Shown piece after piece: positions 16,444 through 24,525 of a stretch of DNA of 64,000 bases. The position numbers and the translations under genes are program-made. Numbering within the stretch: the stretch's first letter is position 1; every line of letters begins with the position of its first letter. Below the pieces are notes generated by a model. That model was given only the letters and a program-made list of their open reading frames with translations. It had not been told where the DNA came from and did no database searches. Source of the DNA: Spirillospora albida. Its GTDB lineage: Bacteria; Actinomycetota; Actinomycetes; Streptosporangiales; Streptosporangiaceae. The stretch spans positions 124,001 to 188,000 of the forward strand of contig NZ_JOFJ01000007.1 of NCBI RefSeq assembly GCF_000718255.1, given 5' to 3'.

Positions 16444-17283
16444 CTACCCCACCTCCCCGTTCGCGCCGCGCATCGTGCCGATCGCGGGGAGACGGTCGTG
16501 CATCTGGAACGAGCAGCCGGCGGGCAGCAGGTGCAGCGACACGTCGAACATCGCCATCGGCTCGTCGTCGGACGCGGCGTAGGCGACGGTGGCCTGGCCC
16601 GCGTCCACGACCGTGACGACGCCGGTGCCGACGACCGTGAAGTGGCCGTCCCCGACGACGATCGCGGTGTCCTCGTCGATGCCGACGCCGAGCAGCCGGA
16701 TGTCCAGCGCGATGCCGCTGAGCAGCCGCGGCAGCCGGCCCCGCTCGTTGAAGTGCATGTCGATGAGGACGTTGTCGAGCAGGCCGAGGCCGGGGCCGAC
16801 CTTGACGCTGCTGGCGGCGACGTCGTGGCCGTGGCCGCCGAGGATCATCCAGTGGCCCATCGCGGTCGCGCCCGCGCTGGTCCCGGCGATGACCAGGCCC
16901 TCCTGCTCGAGCCGCCGCTTGAGCAGCTCGTTGGTGCGGGAGCCGACGAGGGTGCGGATCCGGGACTGGTCGCCGCCGCTGAACAGCACCCCGGTCGCCG
17001 ACTCCAGCGCCCGCAGCGTCGCGGAGTCGTCGGCGGCGGCCCTGCCGAGCAGCCGCAGCTCCCGGACCGAGGTCACGCCCAGCCGGCCGAACACCGCGGT
17101 GTACTGGTCGGCGACCTCCTCGGGCACCTCGGTGGCGGTGGTCACGACGACGATCCGGGCGTGCTCACCGCCCGCGAGGCCGGCGAACGCCTCCAGCGGG
17201 CCCGCCCCGCAGGTCCGGTTCTCCGCCCCGCCGATGATCAGTAGCCGGCCCTTGCGTCCGGCGTCCCCCTGTTGCTCTTCCAC
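16444..17283 (-). CDS. cphB: cyanophycinase
   Basis: A 279-residue serine exopeptidase (family S51) that cuts cyanophycin into beta-Asp-Arg dipeptides. The nucleophile elbow is VIAGTSAGATAMGHWMI, with the catalytic serine in GTSAGA; FSGGDQSRI and the DMHFNERGRLPRL stretch are also diagnostic for the family. There is no signal peptide, so it is an intracellular enzyme, as expected for mobilising a cytoplasmic reserve. It starts at GTG 17283 and lies directly upstream of cphA with a 3-bp gap. The divergent ABC1-kinase gene is 220 bp away. Confidence 0.95.
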   Translation of the reverse strand: MEEQQGDAGRKGRLLIIGGAENRTCGAGPLEAFAGLAGGEHARIVVVTTATEVPEEVADQYTAVFGRLGVTSVRELRLLGRAAADDSATLRALESATGVLFSGGDQSRIRTLVGSRTNELLKRRLEQEGLVIAGTSAGATAMGHWMILGGHGHDVAASSVKVGPGLGLLDNVLIDMHFNERGRLPRLLSGIALDIRLLGVGIDEDTAIVVGDGHFTVVGTGVVTVVDAGQATVAYAASDDEPMAMFDVSLHLLPAGCSFQMHDRLPAIGTMRGANGEVG

Positions 17284-17434
17284 GAACCGTGACTACCCCC
17301 CGATCACGCTCGGTAGTCTCGCGAACGCGGAACCGCCGTGCCGGACGGGCCTGCCGCCGGCCGTGACGCGGTGACACCCTCCGGACACGCGCTGGGAATC
17401 TTCGGGTCCGGCCGAGCGCTGACACCTGTACGGG

Positions 17435-17448
17435 GGAATGACCATTCC
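17435..17448. promoter_or_regulatory. perfect 6-2-6 palindrome upstream of the ABC1 kinase gene
   Basis: GGAATGACCATTCC lies 56 bp before the ATG at 17504 in the divergent gap between cphB and the kinase gene. It could be an operator; I recognise no specific regulator. Confidence 0.35.
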
Positions 17449-17503
17449 GTGATGTTCGCCCGGCAAGATGCCCTCCCGGCACTTACAGGCTGGAGAATCC
17501 TGG

Positions 17504-18850
17504 ATGAGTGATCTGCCGCGCCGCGCGGTGACCCGTACCGCCAAGCTCGCCACGCTCCCCATCGGCTTCGCCGGGCGCACCGCCCTCGGTTTCGGCAAGC
17601 GGACGATCGGCCGCCCCGCCGAGGCGGTCGCGGCGGAGGTCCAGCGCCGCACCGCCGAGCAGCTGTTCGCCGTCCTCGGCGAGCTGAAGGGCGGCGCCAT
17701 GAAGGTCGGCCAGCTGATGTCGATCTTCGAGGCGGGGCTGCCCGAGGACGTCGCCGGGCCGTTCCGCGCCAGCCTCACCAGGCTGCAGGAGGCGGCGCCG
17801 CCGCTGCCCGCCGCGTCCGTCCACAAGGTCCTCGCCGAGGCGTTCGGGGACGCCTGGCGCGAGGAGTTCGCCGAGTTCGACGACCGGCCCGCCGCCGCCG
17901 CGTCCATCGGGCAGGTCCACCGGGCCGTCTGGCGCGACGGCCGGACCGTCGCCGTCAAGGTCCAGTACCCCGGCGCCGCGCAGGCCCTGATGAGCGACTT
18001 CAACCAGATCTCCCGGCTGAGCCGGCTGTTCACCCCGCTCTTCCCGGGCGTCGAGGTCAAGCCGGTCGTCGCGGACCTGAAGCGGCGGCTGGAGAAGGAA
18101 CTCGACTACGCCGACGAGGCCCGCAACCAGACCGCGTTCCACGACGCCTACGACGGCGACCCCGACTTCGTCGTCCCGGCCGTCGTCGCGCAGGCGGGGA
18201 ACGTCCTGGTCACCGAGTGGCTGGACGGCACCCCGTTCGCCGACGTGATCGCCGCGGGGGACCGGGCCGGGCGCGACCGGGCCGGGCTGCTGCTGTTCCG
18301 CTTCCTGCTGTCCGCCCCGGCGCGCTGCGAGATGATCCACATCGACCCGCATCCGGGGAACTTCCGGATCATGCCCGACGGCCGCCTCGGCGTCCTCGAC
18401 TTCGGCGGCGCCGCGCACGTCCCGGCGGAGCTGCAGTGGTCGATCGGGCGGCTGCTGCGGATCGGCACCCTCGGCGACGCGGAGGAGATGGTCGAGGCGC
18501 TCCGGGACGAGGGCTTCCTCGCCCCGGACGGCGACGTGGACCCCGAGGAGGTCGCCGCCCTCGTCGCCCCGCACGCCGCGCCGTTCGCCGTCGAGCGGTT
18601 CCGCTACACCCGCGCGTGGATGCGGGAGCAGACCGCGCGCGGCTTCGGCCTGGCGTCCGACCTGCGGCCGGGCGGGCTCGCCCGGCAGTGGCGGCTCCCG
18701 GCGCAGTACCTCGCGGTGAGCCGCGCCCTCGCCGGCTGCGGCGGGGTGCTGTGCCAGCTGGAGGCCGAGGGGCCGTTCCGCGCGGAGGCCGAGCGGTGGC
18801 TGCCCGGCTTCACCGACGACGACGCCGGCGCGGGGGAGATCACCGCCTGA
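17504..18850 (+). CDS. ABC1/UbiB (AarF) family atypical kinase
   Basis: A 448-residue member of the ABC1/ADCK/UbiB family. KGGAMKVGQLMSIFEAGLP near residue 58 is the KxGQ motif of the N-terminal extension. AAAASIGQVHRAVWRDGRTVAVKVQYPG near 125-155 contains the alanine-rich P-loop and the ATP lysine. IHIDPHPGNFRIM and LGVLDFGGAAH near 285-310 are the catalytic and DFG-like metal motifs. Family members support quinone or isoprenoid lipid metabolism; the substrate is unknown. The start is ATG 17504 with GGAGA 7 bases upstream. Its end overlaps the convergent siderophore-interacting gene by 11 bp. Confidence 0.88.
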   Translation: MSDLPRRAVTRTAKLATLPIGFAGRTALGFGKRTIGRPAEAVAAEVQRRTAEQLFAVLGELKGGAMKVGQLMSIFEAGLPEDVAGPFRASLTRLQEAAPPLPAASVHKVLAEAFGDAWREEFAEFDDRPAAAASIGQVHRAVWRDGRTVAVKVQYPGAAQALMSDFNQISRLSRLFTPLFPGVEVKPVVADLKRRLEKELDYADEARNQTAFHDAYDGDPDFVVPAVVAQAGNVLVTEWLDGTPFADVIAAGDRAGRDRAGLLLFRFLLSAPARCEMIHIDPHPGNFRIMPDGRLGVLDFGGAAHVPAELQWSIGRLLRIGTLGDAEEMVEALRDEGFLAPDGDVDPEEVAALVAPHAAPFAVERFRYTRAWMREQTARGFGLASDLRPGGLARQWRLPAQYLAVSRALAGCGGVLCQLEAEGPFRAEAERWLPGFTDDDAGAGEITA

Positions 18851-19688
18851 GCGCGCGGGCCTCCTCTTCCTCCACCTCGCGGTTCCACTCGCGCTTGCCC
18901 GCCCGCCAGCCGTCCTCGTCGCGGCCGCGTCGCCAGTAGCCCGAGATCGACAGCCGCTCCAGGGGGAGGCCCCGGTCGACGCGCAGGTGCCGCCGCAGCG
19001 CCCGGACGAACCCGGCCTCGCCGTGCACGAACGCGTGCACCTCGCCGTCCGGGAACTCCAGCTTCTGGACGGCCTCCACCAGCAGGTCGCCGACCGGGGC
19101 GCCGCCCCGGTACAGCCAGACGATCTCGGCGTCGCCGGGGCAGGCCGGCTCCTGCCGCTCGGCCGCGTCGGCGACCTCGACGAACGCGCGCACGGGCGCG
19201 CCCGCCGGGATCCGCTCCAGCGCGGCGGAGATGGCAGGCAGCGCGCTCTCGTCCCCGGCGAGCAGGTGCCACGCGGCGTCCGGGCGCGGCGCGTACGCGC
19301 CGCCCGGACCGAGGAAGCGGATCACGTCGCCGGGCCGGGCGTTCGCCGCCCACGGCCCCGCGAGGCCCGCGTCGCCGTGGTGCACGAAGTCGATCGTCAG
19401 CTCCACGGCCGCCGGGTCCCACGCCCGGACGGTGTAGGTCCGGGTGACCGGCCACTGCTCGCGGGGCATCTCCGCCCGGATCCGCTCCATGTCGAACGGT
19501 TCGGGATAGGCCGTCCCCGGACGCGGGAACAGCAGCTTGACGTAGTGGTCGGTGTACTCGCCCGCCGGGAACCCGGCGAGGTCCGCCCCGCCGAGCACGA
19601 CGCGGATCATGCGCGGGGTGATCCGCTCGGTGCGCAGCACCGTCCCCCGGTGAAGATTCGGACCCCGTCGCGCCGGCTCCGTCGCCAT
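18840..19688 (-). CDS. siderophore-interacting protein (FAD-dependent ferric reductase)
   Basis: A 282-residue SIP-family flavoprotein. The N-terminal FAD-binding beta barrel has RTYTVRAWDPAAVELTIDFVHHG (residues about 80-105), the signature of the family. The C-terminal NAD(P)H-binding half has LLAGDESALPAISAALERIP and the final SISGYWRRGRDEDGW. It releases iron from imported ferric siderophores by reduction in the cytoplasm. The ATG at 19688 lies near an IdeR/DtxR-like half site at 19716-19729, so iron repression is likely. No siderophore transporter is adjacent. Confidence 0.92.
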   Translation of the reverse strand: MATEPARRGPNLHRGTVLRTERITPRMIRVVLGGADLAGFPAGEYTDHYVKLLFPRPGTAYPEPFDMERIRAEMPREQWPVTRTYTVRAWDPAAVELTIDFVHHGDAGLAGPWAANARPGDVIRFLGPGGAYAPRPDAAWHLLAGDESALPAISAALERIPAGAPVRAFVEVADAAERQEPACPGDAEIVWLYRGGAPVGDLLVEAVQKLEFPDGEVHAFVHGEAGFVRALRRHLRVDRGLPLERLSISGYWRRGRDEDGWRAGKREWNREVEEEEARALRR

Positions 19689-19715
19689 GGCGTTCCCCCG
19701 TGTCTCGACGTCTGC

Positions 19716-19729
19716 TTAGGTAAGCCAAA
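19716..19729 (-). promoter_or_regulatory. candidate iron box (DtxR/IdeR type)
   Basis: Read on the minus strand, TTTGGCTTACCTAA matches 12 of 14 bases of the 3' part of the IdeR/DmdR consensus (TTAGGCTAACCTAA); the outer five bases of the 19-bp box do not match. It is 27 bp upstream of the siderophore-interacting gene start. Confidence 0.5.
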
Positions 19730-19843
19730 GTACCCCTCGGGGAGAGGGGTGACCGGCGCGCGCCGTACTTCATCCCGACAACGGCCCGCCCGCTCGACCG
19801 GAACCGCACCCGTCCACCCCTCGACCCGGAAAGGGACAGCCGC

Positions 19844-21361
19844 ATGGCCGACTTCGTCGGAGCCCTCGACCAGGGCACGACCAGCACCCGGTTCATGGTC
19901 TTCGACCACGGCGGGAACGAGATCGCCCGCCACCAGCTGGAGCACGGGCAGATCATGCCGCGGGCCGGCTGGGTCGAGCACGATCCCACCGAGATCTGGG
20001 AGCGGACCCGCTCGGTCATCGAGTCCACCCTCACCAAGGCGAACCTGACCCACAGCGACCTGGCCGCGTTCGGCATCACCAACCAGCGCGAGACGACCGT
20101 GGTCTGGAACCGCCGCACCGGACGCCCCTACTACAACGCGATCGTCTGGCAGGACACCCGCACCGACCGCATAGCGTCCGCGCTGGAGCGCGACGGCCGC
20201 GGCGAGACCATCCGGCACCGCGCCGGGCTGCCGCCCGCCACCTACTTCTCGGGCGGCAAGGTGCAGTGGATCCTGGAGAACGTCCCCGGCGTCCGCGAGG
20301 CCGCCGAGAAGGGCGACGCGGTGTTCGGCAACGTCGACACCTGGGTCCTGTGGAACCTCACCGGCGGGACGGACGGCGGTGTGCACGTCACCGACCCGAC
20401 CAACGCCAGCCGGACGATGCTGATGGACCTGGAGACCCTCGACTGGGACGAGCAGCTCCTGTCGTTCTTCGGCATCCCCCGCTCGATGCTCCCCGAGATC
20501 AGGCCGTCGTCGGCGCCCGAACCGTACGGGACGACCCGGGCGACCGGCCCGCTGCGCGGCGAGATCCCGGTCACCGGCATCCTCGGCGACCAGCAGGCCG
20601 CCACGGTCGGGCAGGTGTGCTTCGCGCCCGGCGAGGCGAAGAACACCTACGGCACCGGCAACTTCCTGCTGCTCAACACCGGCACCGAGCTCGTCCGGTC
20701 CAAGGCGGGCATGCTCACCACCGTCTGCTACAGGTTCGGCGACCAGGCCCCCGTCTACGCCCTCGAAGGGTCGATCGCGGTGACAGGGTCGGCGGTGCAG
20801 TGGCTCCGCGACCAGCTCGGCATCATCTCCGGCGCGGCGCAGTCGGAGTCGCTCGCCCGGCAGGTCGACGACAACGGCGGCGTCTACTTCGTCCCCGCGT
20901 TCTCCGGCCTGTTCGCGCCCTACTGGCGCTCGGACGCGCGCGGCGCGATCGTCGGGCTGTCGCGGTACAACACCAACGCGCACCTGGCCCGCGCGACGCT
21001 GGAGGCGATCTGCTACCAGTCCCGGGACGTGGTGGAGGCGATGCACGCCGACTCCGGGGTCTCCCTGGACGTGCTCAAGGTCGACGGCGGCGTCACCGCG
21101 AACGAGCTGTGCATGCAGCTCCAGGCCGACATCCTGGGCGTGCCGGTGTCCCGGCCGGTCGTCGCCGAGACCACCGCGCTCGGCGCCGCGTACGCCGCCG
21201 GGCTCGCCGTCGGGTTCTGGAACGGGACCGACGAGCTGCGCCGGAACTGGAACGAGGACAAGCGCTGGCGGCCGACCTGGGACGAGCGGCGCCGGGAGGA
21301 GGGCTACCGGGGCTGGAAGAAGGCCGTCGAGCGCACCTACGGCTGGGTCGACGTCGACTGA
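19844..21361 (+). CDS. glpK: glycerol kinase
   Basis: A 505-residue FGGY kinase that makes sn-glycerol-3-phosphate from glycerol and ATP. The N terminus GALDQGTTSTRFMVFDH holds the phosphate-binding loop. The glycerol-contacting segments are present (TNQRETTVVWNRRTGRP near residue 80, VPAFSGLFAPYWR near 350), as is the second FGGY signature around KVDGGVTANELCMQLQADIL near 410. Length and motifs are those of GlpK. GGAAAGGGA precedes the ATG. Neither glpF nor glpD is adjacent. The 3' end overlaps the opposing oxidoreductase gene by 25 bp. Confidence 0.96.
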   Translation: MADFVGALDQGTTSTRFMVFDHGGNEIARHQLEHGQIMPRAGWVEHDPTEIWERTRSVIESTLTKANLTHSDLAAFGITNQRETTVVWNRRTGRPYYNAIVWQDTRTDRIASALERDGRGETIRHRAGLPPATYFSGGKVQWILENVPGVREAAEKGDAVFGNVDTWVLWNLTGGTDGGVHVTDPTNASRTMLMDLETLDWDEQLLSFFGIPRSMLPEIRPSSAPEPYGTTRATGPLRGEIPVTGILGDQQAATVGQVCFAPGEAKNTYGTGNFLLLNTGTELVRSKAGMLTTVCYRFGDQAPVYALEGSIAVTGSAVQWLRDQLGIISGAAQSESLARQVDDNGGVYFVPAFSGLFAPYWRSDARGAIVGLSRYNTNAHLARATLEAICYQSRDVVEAMHADSGVSLDVLKVDGGVTANELCMQLQADILGVPVSRPVVAETTALGAAYAAGLAVGFWNGTDELRRNWNEDKRWRPTWDERRREEGYRGWKKAVERTYGWVDVD

Positions 21362-22329
21362 GCCCGGAACAGGCCCGTGACCTCCTCGACCGTGCGGAGG
21401 ATCTCGACCGTCTCGTCCAGCGGCATGAGGGGCGACTCGGTGCGGCCCGCCCGAAGGCAGCGCGCGACCTCCTGCGCCTGGTAGGTGTAGCCGTGCCCGT
21501 CGACGCCGGCGGTGACCGTCTCCGGGTCGCGCCCGGCGCGCACGACCGTCATCGAGGCGGGGCGGTAGAACGGCGGCGCGACGTCGATCCGGCCGCGGGT
21601 CCCGACGACCGTCGCGGCGTGCGGGGAGTCGCCCCGCAGCCCGCAGTGCAGCAGCGCGACCGCGCCCGAGTCGTAGCCGAGCAGGATGCCGGTGTTGGCG
21701 TCCACGCCGGTCGGGGCGGGCGAGGCGGTCGCCTGGACGGACGCGGGCGCGCCGAGCAGCGGCCACGTGAACGACAGCACGTAGCAGCCGAGGTCGAGGA
21801 GGGCGCCGCCGCCGAGGTCCGCCGACCAGAGGCGATGCCCCTCGTCGAACTCCGCCGCGATGGAGAAGTCGGCGTACACGGCGGTGACGTCGCCGATCGC
21901 CCCGTCGGCGACGAGGTCGCGGATCCGCCGGACGAGCGGGTTGAACCGCGTCCACATCGCCTCCATGGCGAAGACGCCCCGCTCGCGCGCCAGCGCCGCG
22001 AGGCTCTCGGCGTCGGCGGCGCGCGTCGTGAACGGCTTCTCCACGAGGACGGCCCGGCCCGCCTCCAGGCACAGGCGGGCGGGCTCGTAGTGCATCGGGT
22101 GGGGGGTCGCGACGTACACGACGTCGACTCCCTCGTCGGCGGCGAGGTCCCCGTACGAGCCGTGCGCGCGGCCGATCCCGTACCGGGCGGCGAAGTCCTC
22201 GGCGGTGCCCGCCGACCGCGACCCGACGGCGGCGACCTCGTGGTCGGGGAGGCGCAGCACGTCCTCCGTGAAGACCGCGGCGATGCCGCCCGTCCCGAGA
22301 ATGCCCCAGCGCACCGGTGAATCGACCAT
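21337..22329 (-). CDS. Gfo/Idh/MocA family oxidoreductase
   Basis: A 330-residue NAD(P)-dependent oxidoreductase. The Rossmann loop WGILGTGGIAAVFTEDVL is at the N terminus, and VEKPFTTRAADAESL near residue 100 contains the EKP motif whose lysine is catalytic in this family. Substrates range over sugars, inositols and dihydrodiols, and the sequence does not decide. It is single on its strand, 27 bp downstream of the end of the sigma factor gene on the same strand, with which it does not seem to share function. Confidence 0.88.
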   Translation of the reverse strand: MVDSPVRWGILGTGGIAAVFTEDVLRLPDHEVAAVGSRSAGTAEDFAARYGIGRAHGSYGDLAADEGVDVVYVATPHPMHYEPARLCLEAGRAVLVEKPFTTRAADAESLAALARERGVFAMEAMWTRFNPLVRRIRDLVADGAIGDVTAVYADFSIAAEFDEGHRLWSADLGGGALLDLGCYVLSFTWPLLGAPASVQATASPAPTGVDANTGILLGYDSGAVALLHCGLRGDSPHAATVVGTRGRIDVAPPFYRPASMTVVRAGRDPETVTAGVDGHGYTYQAQEVARCLRAGRTESPLMPLDETVEILRTVEEVTGLFRAQSTSTQP

Positions 22330-22356
22330 GGAGTGATCGTAAACGGGCGGCCGGGA

Positions 22357-23223
22357 TCAGCGTTCCGCGAGCAGGCCGGTCCGGAGCCGGTCCAGCGTCG
22401 CGCGCAGCAGCCGCGACACGTGCATCTGCGACAGCCCGATCTGCTCGGCGATCTGCGTCTGCGTCTTGTTGCCGAAGAACCGCAGCAGCAGGATCGTCCG
22501 CTCCCGCTCGGGGAGGCCGTCGATGAGCGGGCCGAGCGCGTGGCCGTCGATGAACGCGTCCAGGGCGGGGTCCTCGGAGCCGATCTGCTCGCCCACGGTG
22601 CCGCCGTCGCCGTCGCGCGCGCCGTCCACCGGGGCCTCCAGCGACAGCGGCCGGTACGCGTCGCACGCCACGATCACCTCGATCGTCTCCTCCTCGGTGA
22701 TCCCCATCGCGGCGGCGATCTCGGCGGTGGTCGGGGCGCGGCCGTGCTCGCGGGTGAACTCCTGGACGGTGCTCTGCAGCACCGGCCGGGCCTCCTGGAT
22801 CCGCCGCGACACCCGCATGCCCCACGTCTTGTCCCGGAAGTGGCGCTTCACCTCCCCGGTCACCACCGGGTAGGCGTAGGTGACGAACCGGTCGCCGACC
22901 TCGGGGTCGAACCGGTTGATCGCCTTGACCAGCCCCAGGAAGGCGACCTGCTGGAGGTCGTCGAGGGGCTCGCCCCGCCCGGCGTAGCGGCGCGCGACGC
23001 TCCGCACGAGCGCGGTGTGCAGGTCGACGATCCGGGAGCGAAGCCGCTCGCGGCGCGGATCGCCGGGTGACAGCCGGTTCATCTCCGCCAGCAGCCGCTC
23101 CGCGTCGCCGTCGGGGGCGCGCGCCGGTTCGGCGGGCCGCACCGGCGCCGGGAACGGGGACGAGGTCGCGGCCTGGGCCCGTGCGGCGGGTCGCGGTGGT
23201 CTCGCCCTCTGCGCCGACGTCAT
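22357..23223 (-). CDS. SigB/SigF/SigG-type alternative sigma factor
   Basis: A 288-residue group-3 sigma-70 factor. Residues about 70-130 are region 2 (LVRSVARRYAGRGEPLDDLQQVAFLGLVKAINRFDPEVG), followed by FVTYAYPVVTGEVKRHFRDK, typical of SigB/SigF proteins. Region 3 (REHGRAPTTAEIAAAMGI) and region 4 (LPERERTILLLRFFGNKTQTQIAEQIGLSQMHVSRLL) follow. The 45-residue N-terminal extension is rich in Pro/Ala/Arg. It probably directs stress or developmental promoters. AAGGAGGA precedes the ATG. No RsbW-type anti-sigma gene is adjacent, so control must come from elsewhere. Confidence 0.93.
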   Translation of the reverse strand: MTSAQRARPPRPAARAQAATSSPFPAPVRPAEPARAPDGDAERLLAEMNRLSPGDPRRERLRSRIVDLHTALVRSVARRYAGRGEPLDDLQQVAFLGLVKAINRFDPEVGDRFVTYAYPVVTGEVKRHFRDKTWGMRVSRRIQEARPVLQSTVQEFTREHGRAPTTAEIAAAMGITEEETIEVIVACDAYRPLSLEAPVDGARDGDGGTVGEQIGSEDPALDAFIDGHALGPLIDGLPERERTILLLRFFGNKTQTQIAEQIGLSQMHVSRLLRATLDRLRTGLLAER

Positions 23224-23483
23224 CGAGTGTCCTCCTTCTCACGGGAGTTCTGCGGGAAAGGGTGGATCTGCTCGGCTCCGTGCCTCTACCCGGCCGATCA
23301 CGGATCACACGGACGCCCGGTTCCGGACGCCCCGAAAAGGAACGGGCCCGGCATCGGGATCACATGGCGGGAACGGGCGGCGACCTCCAGCGGTTCACAA
23401 GGTTCATCGAGGCGCGCGGCGTCCGACGGGCGCCTGGCGCGGCCGGATCGACCGGCCGGAGCCCTGATCGATAGGATCCGGCG

Positions 23484-24032
23484 ATGCCGGACCATGCCGA
23501 CCCCGCCGCCGAGCCCGGCGGCCCAGCGGCGCACCGGGCCGGCGTCCCCGCCCGCGCCATCGACCCCGACGTCGATCTGCGCGTCCCGCCCCAGGCCGCC
23601 GAGCTGCGGCGCGCTCCCTGGTCGACGCTGGGGGCGATCGCGCTGGGCGGCGCGCTCGGCGCCCTCGCCCGCGCCGGGGTGACCGCCGGCGTCCCGCGCC
23701 CGCCCGGCGGGTTCCCGTGGGCGGTGCTCGGCGTCAACACCACGGGGTGCCTGCTGATCGGCGCGCTGATGGTGCTGGTCGCCGAGACCCCGCGGGCGCC
23801 CCGGCTCGCCCGGCCGTTCCTCGGCACCGGCGTGCTCGGCGGCTTCACCACGTTCTCCGCGTACGCCGTCGACATCCGGGCGCTGCTGGACGAGGGCCGG
23901 CCCGCGGCCGCGTTCGGTTACGCCGCCGGCACCCTCGCCGCCGCGCTCCTGGCCGTCGCCGCCGGCGTCCGCGCCACCCGCCGCCTCGTCCGCCGCCTCG
24001 TACGCCCCGCGGAACGGGGGAGCGGACGGTGA
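23484..24032 (+). CDS. crcB: fluoride exporter CrcB (Fluc), first subunit
   Basis: A 182-residue small membrane protein with four TM helices after a 45-residue hydrophilic N-terminal extension. ALGGALGALARAGVTAG, the pore motif GVNTTGCLLIGALM with its conserved Asn, and GTGVLGGFTTFSAYAVDI with the GGxTTFS motif are all diagnostic of Fluc channels. They export fluoride passively as dimers. The gene overlaps the next crcB by 4 bp (GTGA), the usual heterodimer arrangement in Gram-positives, where two subunits insert antiparallel. The long N-terminal extension is unusual. I see no fluoride riboswitch upstream. Confidence 0.93.
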   Translation: MPDHADPAAEPGGPAAHRAGVPARAIDPDVDLRVPPQAAELRRAPWSTLGAIALGGALGALARAGVTAGVPRPPGGFPWAVLGVNTTGCLLIGALMVLVAETPRAPRLARPFLGTGVLGGFTTFSAYAVDIRALLDEGRPAAAFGYAAGTLAAALLAVAAGVRATRRLVRRLVRPAERGSGR

Positions 24033-24391
24033 CGATCCTGCTGATCGCGCTGGGCGGGGCGCTCGGCGCGCCGCTGCGCTACCTGGCCGACCGCGCCGTC
24101 CAGGCCCGGCACGGCGGGGTGTTCCCGTGGGGCACGCTCACCGTCAACGTCGCCGGGTCGGCGCTGCTCGGGTTCCTCGCGGCGCTCCCCGTCGGCGGAG
24201 TCGCGATGGCCTTCGCGGGAACCGGCCTGTGCGGCGCCCTCACGACCTACTCCACGTTCGGGTACGAGACGCTCCGCCTCGCCGAGGACGGTGCCCGGCT
24301 CCCGGCCGTGCTGAACGCGGCCGGAAGCGTCGCCGGGGGCCTCGCCGCCGCCTGCTGCGGCGCGTGGGCCGCGGCGGCGGTGTCCGGCTGA
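24029..24391 (+). CDS. crcB: fluoride exporter CrcB (Fluc), second subunit
   Basis: A 120-residue four-TM Fluc subunit beginning at GTG 24029, overlapping the stop of the first crcB. TVNVAGSALLGFLAAL and GTGLCGALTTYSTFGYETL are the pore and selectivity motifs (GALTTYSTF here for GGxTTFSTF). It pairs with the preceding protein to form the dual-topology fluoride channel. Standard length for the family, in contrast to its partner's long N-terminal tail. Confidence 0.93.
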   Translation: MTILLIALGGALGAPLRYLADRAVQARHGGVFPWGTLTVNVAGSALLGFLAALPVGGVAMAFAGTGLCGALTTYSTFGYETLRLAEDGARLPAVLNAAGSVAGGLAAACCGAWAAAAVSG

Positions 24392-24525
24392 GACACCTGG
24401 CGCGGCCCAGGCTCGCGGCCCCGTACACGAAGGCACCGGACCGGCGAGTGGGCCGCTCACTGACTCTGCCCGCGCCGCCCGATCGGTAAACGGGCGGGTG
24501 TCCATACCGTCCCCCCGGAGCGGGC

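Noticed and set aside
13714..17244. Plus-strand open frame of 1176 codons opposite cphA and cphB
   Set aside because: It is a shadow of the GC-rich minus-strand genes. It has no recognisable domain, high Arg/Pro/Gly/His content and no ribosome site.
19607..23308. Minus-strand open frame of 1233 codons covering glpK, the oxidoreductase and the sigma gene
   Set aside because: It runs across three well-supported genes, including one on the other strand, and shows only low-complexity residues.
23224..23483. Possible fluoride (crcB-motif) riboswitch before crcB
   Set aside because: A GGCGATG string occurs at the start codon, but the pseudoknot elements and downstream helix of the motif are not found.
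24392..24525. Terminator between crcB and the end of the glycan operon
   Set aside because: Only short, weak dyads were seen; none was strong enough to list.
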